From Lachnospiraceae bacterium (GTDB lineage Bacteria > Bacillota > Clostridia > Lachnospirales > Lachnospiraceae), in assembly GCA_024403515.1 (NCBI GenBank), contig JAKSRS010000007.1, positions 1 through 64,000 on the forward strand: 64,000 nucleotides of DNA, read 5' to 3'. This document shows positions 63,479 to 64,000 of this stretch, one piece after another. Each line of letters starts with the position of its first letter. Position 1 is the stretch's first letter. The position numbers and the translations under genes were made by a program. Below the pieces are notes generated by a model. It did not search any database, was not told the DNA's origin, and saw nothing but the letters and a program-made list of their open reading frames with translations.

Positions 63479-64000
63479 ATGGTTAAATATGTATTTGTTA
63501 CAGGCGGTGTTGTATCAGGACTTGGTAAGGGAATTACAGCAGCGTCGTTAGGTAGATTATTAAAAGCAAGAGGTTATCATGTGACCATGCAGAAGTTTGA
63601 TCCATATATAAACATGGATCCGGGAACAATGAATCCCATTCAGCATGGAGAAGTTTTTGTAACAGACGATGGTACGGAAACAGACCTTGATTTAGGTCAT
63701 TATGAAAGATTCATCAATGAAAATCTTGATAAGAATTCCAATGTTACAACCGGCAAGGTTTACTGGACAGTATTAAACAAAGAAAGACACGGTGATTACG
63801 GCGGAGGTACCGTTCAGGTTATTCCCCATATCACAAACGAGATTAAAAGCAGATTTCATAGGGAAAAGGATGATGAAAAAGATACTATCTCTATTATCGA
63901 AATTGGAGGAACAGTTGGAGATATCGAAAGCCAGCCTTTCCTTGAATCCATCAGACAGTTCCAGGCAGAGGTTGGAAGAGAGAATGCTGTTATTATACAG
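63479..64000 (+). CDS. pyrG: CTP synthase, N-terminal part (3' end outside window)
   Basis: The ATG at 63479 starts a frame open to the window end (174 codons). The visible part is the synthetase domain: [17 protein letters not shown] (P-loop, about residues 9-25), [15 protein letters not shown], and [17 protein letters not shown] synthase converts UTP to CTP with glutamine. It closes a row of glutamine-linked genes. The glutaminase domain lies beyond the window. Confidence 0.96.
   Translation, partial: MVKYVFVTGGVVSGLGKGITAASLGRLLKARGYHVTMQKFDPYINMDPGTMNPIQHGEVFVTDDGTETDLDLGHYERFINENLDKNSNVTTGKVYWTVLNKERHGDYGGGTVQVIPHITNEIKSRFHREKDDEKDTISIIEIGGTVGDIESQPFLESIRQFQAEVGRENAVIIQ

Overview
The window reads as a chromosomal segment of a low-to-mid GC anaerobic Firmicute, most likely Lachnospiraceae (Butyrivibrio/Pseudobutyrivibrio/Lachnospira-like). 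The pointers are a type III glutamine synthetase, a YjjI/YjjW glycyl-radical pair, DUF6020 and DUF5688 proteins, an Rpn-like nuclease, a T-box leader, strong AAGGAGG ribosome sites and several TTG/GTG starts. Every gene I can support lies on the + strand. I saw no rRNA, insertion sequence, prophage or CRISPR array. There is one tRNA, tRNA-Arg(CCG).

Layout. 1-6752: nucleoside-type BMP binding protein (5' cut by the window) and NupABC-type transporter, with the yjjI-yjjW pair between binding protein and transporter. 6788-9352: a Wzz-like membrane protein and ychF. 9480-19224: a division and cell-wall (dcw) cluster, mraZ-rsmH-ftsL-pbp-mraY-ftsW-divIB-murD-ftsZ, with a MraZ operator at its promoter. 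19440-19976: nrdR. 20099-25021: a Dpp/Nik-like five-gene ABC operon. 25099-30309: a small unknown protein, yqeG-aroQ-DUF6020, efp and DUF5688. 30410-31959: tandem repeats, tRNA-Arg and an SH3b membrane protein. 32094-39104: a tight run udk-tdk-protease-lipoprotein-rluF-ligA-metA. 39176-45138: a second oligopeptide ABC operon (oppBCDFA). 45308-46932: a Dabb-domain protein and an esterase. 46982-52774: purF-carA-carB. 52776-54113: perfect 64-bp repeats and an Rpn-like nuclease gene with an unusual leader. 54219-57439: a Trp-specifier T-box and a TrpXYZ-type transporter. 57450-64000: glnA(III)-amt/PII-asnB-pyrG (pyrG runs off the end).

The most interesting signal is a small RNA element found four times: before purF-carAB, twice in tandem before glnA, and before amt. 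Each copy is a short stem closed on the hexaloop AAAGGC. The stems differ between copies but stay paired. The loop and 3' stem overlap the left arm of an intrinsic terminator, so the two folds exclude each other. The A1/G4 hexaloop resembles the known ANTAR antiterminator substrate, but three copies sit at the predicted 5' end of the transcript with no room for the usual first hairpin. The controlled genes make, import or spend glutamine and ammonia, so this looks like a nitrogen-status antitermination regulon.

Other points: a leader before the Rpn-like gene in which five short segments pair alternately and the last contains the Shine-Dalgarno; MraZ boxes in both orientations; an Amt-PII fusion lacking the uridylylated tyrosine; MetA with Asp at the residue that sets acyl-CoA choice; and a dcw cluster without murE/F/G/C, ftsA or the spoIIGA-sigE-sigG block.
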